Below are positions 47,491-48,686 of a DNA stretch of 48,686 bases, piece by piece. Source of the DNA: Thermodesulfobacteriota bacterium (lineage in GTDB: Bacteria; Desulfobacterota; Desulfobacteria; Desulfobacterales; JAUWMJ01); assembly GCA_034189135.1 (NCBI GenBank), contig JAXHVO010000080.1:1-48686 (forward strand), in the 5' to 3' direction. How positions within the stretch are numbered: position 1 is the first letter of the stretch; each line of letters begins with the position of its first letter. The notes below the pieces were generated by a model, which did not search any database, was not told the DNA's origin, and saw only the letters and a program-made list of their open reading frames with translations. The position numbers and the translations under genes were made by a program.

Positions 47491-48105
47491 CTAGTTATGA
47501 AGCATATTAAAAGTAGCCAAAACGGTTAAAAAAATTGAAATTATTAAACCTGTTAAGCCGAAGAGCAGTGCATGCTGGTAAATAAATGTGTCAATGTCGT
47601 GGTGGGTTTCATTGATTTTGCTAATCATGTGCTGGGTGGAAAGCCAGGTATTGACTTTTCTTTCTATTTTTTTCATTTTTCCTGGTAACAATAAAAGAAT
47701 AAATCCGAAAATAATCCCGGCAACACCCACAATCTTTCCAACCATAGCCATGGAACTTGAAATAATTTCGTTGATTGTAGCATATTTGGGGGAGTTAAAA
47801 AAAATATTAACAAAATTGGTGACATCAAGCTTAAACATTAAAAAAATGAGGATAAACCCGCTTCCAATAATTAAGCAACTTCCTGCAACGACATGATGTT
47901 TATAAATGATGCTTTCGGTCTGGATGTCTTTGTCAAGATAGCTGATTTTTTTATCCACGTCTATATAGCGGTTAAAAACATGGCTTACTTTTTTAGTGGT
48001 ACTTGGAGAAATCAACAGTAGAAGCGAAAAAGCTGTTCCAAGGATTCCAATAATCAATGCTAAAATACCAATAGTTTGTAAAGCTATTTCCCAAAAAAAA
48101 TCCAT
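47491..48105 (-). CDS. Four-helix membrane protein of unknown function
   Basis: A 204-residue polytopic protein. Hydrophobic segments lie near 5-30, 67-90, 112-140 and 178-202, in two similar pairs: each pair is separated by a short charged stretch with KKISYLDKD / KMKKIERKVNTWLST and a following I-x-K-H-H or I-x-Q-H pattern. The two halves look like a tandem duplication. I recognise no family. AGGAGGA five to six bases upstream sets ATG 48105 rather than 48123. Confidence 0.75.
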   Translation of the reverse strand: MDFFWEIALQTIGILALIIGILGTAFSLLLLISPSTTKKVSHVFNRYIDVDKKISYLDKDIQTESIIYKHHVVAGSCLIIGSGFILIFLMFKLDVTNFVNIFFNSPKYATINEIISSSMAMVGKIVGVAGIIFGFILLLLPGKMKKIERKVNTWLSTQHMISKINETHHDIDTFIYQHALLFGLTGLIISIFLTVLATFNMLHN

Positions 48106-48166
48106 AATATTCCTCCTGGACAACTCACTAACCAGACTTTTTTATTCAACATTTCAGATATCGCAA

Positions 48167-48508
48167 TCAGCATGTAAGATGGAAACATGCCCCCACCCTG
48201 TTGTTTAAGCAAAGGTTGTTGTAAACTTGAATTGCTTTCTGGTTAGGTTGTGAAATGAATTTTATGCCTTTTTGGTTAAGCAGTTTTTCGAGCCGCTTTT
48301 CAGGCTTCATCAATCCACTGACACCGGTGCCGGCCACAATAATTTCCGGCTCAGACTTAATCAGCCGATCTATATCATCGGATGACAGCATGTGGCCTTG
48401 TTTGCGCCGCCATAAATCCTCCACATGGCCGTCAGGATAGATGACAAGGTCGGAACTATATTTTGTTCCGCTAATAACCATAAAACCAAATGCAAAAGAT
48501 TCTATCAC
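48167..48508 (-). CDS. Mth938-domain (DUF498-type) protein
   Basis: A 113-residue protein. FGFMVISGTKYSSDLVIYP, then the conserved PEIIVAGTGVSG segment and the AIQVYNNL stretch match the Mth938-like/NDUFAF3 family (DUF498). Function in bacteria is unknown; mitochondrial members help assemble complex I. The GTG start is backed by AGAGGAAGA upstream. It lies 61 bases before the four-helix membrane gene in the same direction. Confidence 0.85.
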   Translation of the reverse strand: MIESFAFGFMVISGTKYSSDLVIYPDGHVEDLWRRKQGHMLSSDDIDRLIKSEPEIIVAGTGVSGLMKPEKRLEKLLNQKGIKFISQPNQKAIQVYNNLCLNNRVGACFHLTC

Positions 48509-48686
48509 TGCAGTCTTCCTCTAACAAATTTTTTAATGACCGCTTGCGCTGACTCAATTTTTGCGTTAATTAGTGCCTGAACGAAAAGTCATGGTTTTAC
48601 GAGCCAGCCGGTTGGTTATGTTCGTTCATTAAATTACTACCGTTCAAAATGATGGCAGCCAGTAGTAAATCAAATCTTGGCTACCT

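Noticed and set aside
48519-48575. attC-like CTAACAAATT ... AATTTTTGCGTTAATT near the right edge
   Set aside because: AT-rich arms pair poorly and no cassette boundary or ORF context supports it; the edge of the window prevents further testing.

Overview
The window looks like chromosomal DNA of an anaerobic Desulfobacterota (former Deltaproteobacteria), most likely a Desulfobacterales relative. The main support is the long minus-strand gene order rpmF / fabG-acpP-fabF / rpiB-glyA-comEB-nrdR-ribD-ribE-ribBA-ribH-nusB, which matches the order known from that phylum. A pilMNOPQ type IV pilus operon, moderately AT-rich DNA and frequent GTG/TTG starts are consistent with this. No rRNA, tRNA, CRISPR array or complete insertion sequence was found.

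Left part (1-8.7 kb) is an accessory region. It opens with the tail of an unidentified gene. It then holds what appears to be one intact integron-type gene cassette (697-2031) with its own attC site and no integrase or array nearby. After that come small unrelated genes: a membrane protein, a PilZ protein, a TfoX N-terminal-domain protein, a PH-like protein, a secreted transglutaminase-like protein, a short-chain dehydrogenase and an alpha/beta hydrolase.

9.2-13.7 kb is a signalling block: a periplasmic solute-binding protein, a membrane HAMP-GAF histidine kinase, a stand-alone receiver, and a receiver fused to a class III nucleotide cyclase with two unusual active-site positions. 14.1-16.2 kb is a hipBA-type toxin-antitoxin operon. 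It has a consensus promoter covered by ATGATG/CATCAT operators and a third, overlapping small gene. 16.4-20.7 kb carries a prohibitin-like lipoprotein, a monoacylglycerol-lipase-like hydrolase, a membrane 4Fe-4S protein and a stand-alone YcaO protein.

20.7-32.9 kb is the housekeeping run on the minus strand: ribosomal protein L32, an acyl-CoA dehydrogenase where plsX-fabH-fabD would be expected, fatty-acid synthesis genes, one-carbon and nucleotide genes, and the complete riboflavin pathway ending with nusB. 33.4-40.6 kb on the plus strand has gltX, a potassium channel, serS, thrC and a TPR lipoprotein; 5-formyltetrahydrofolate cyclo-ligase lies between them on the minus strand. 40.7-47.0 kb is a tightly coupled minus-strand operon xre-pilM-N-O-P-Q for the type IV pilus alignment complex and secretin. 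The right end holds a small membrane protein and an Mth938-domain protein.

The best candidates for a second look are the lone gene cassette, the three-gene hipBA operon, the altered receiver-cyclase, the acyl-CoA dehydrogenase embedded in the fatty-acid operon, and the YcaO gene with a ten-codon upstream ORF. All calls rest on reading the sequence and remembered family motifs; no database search was run.
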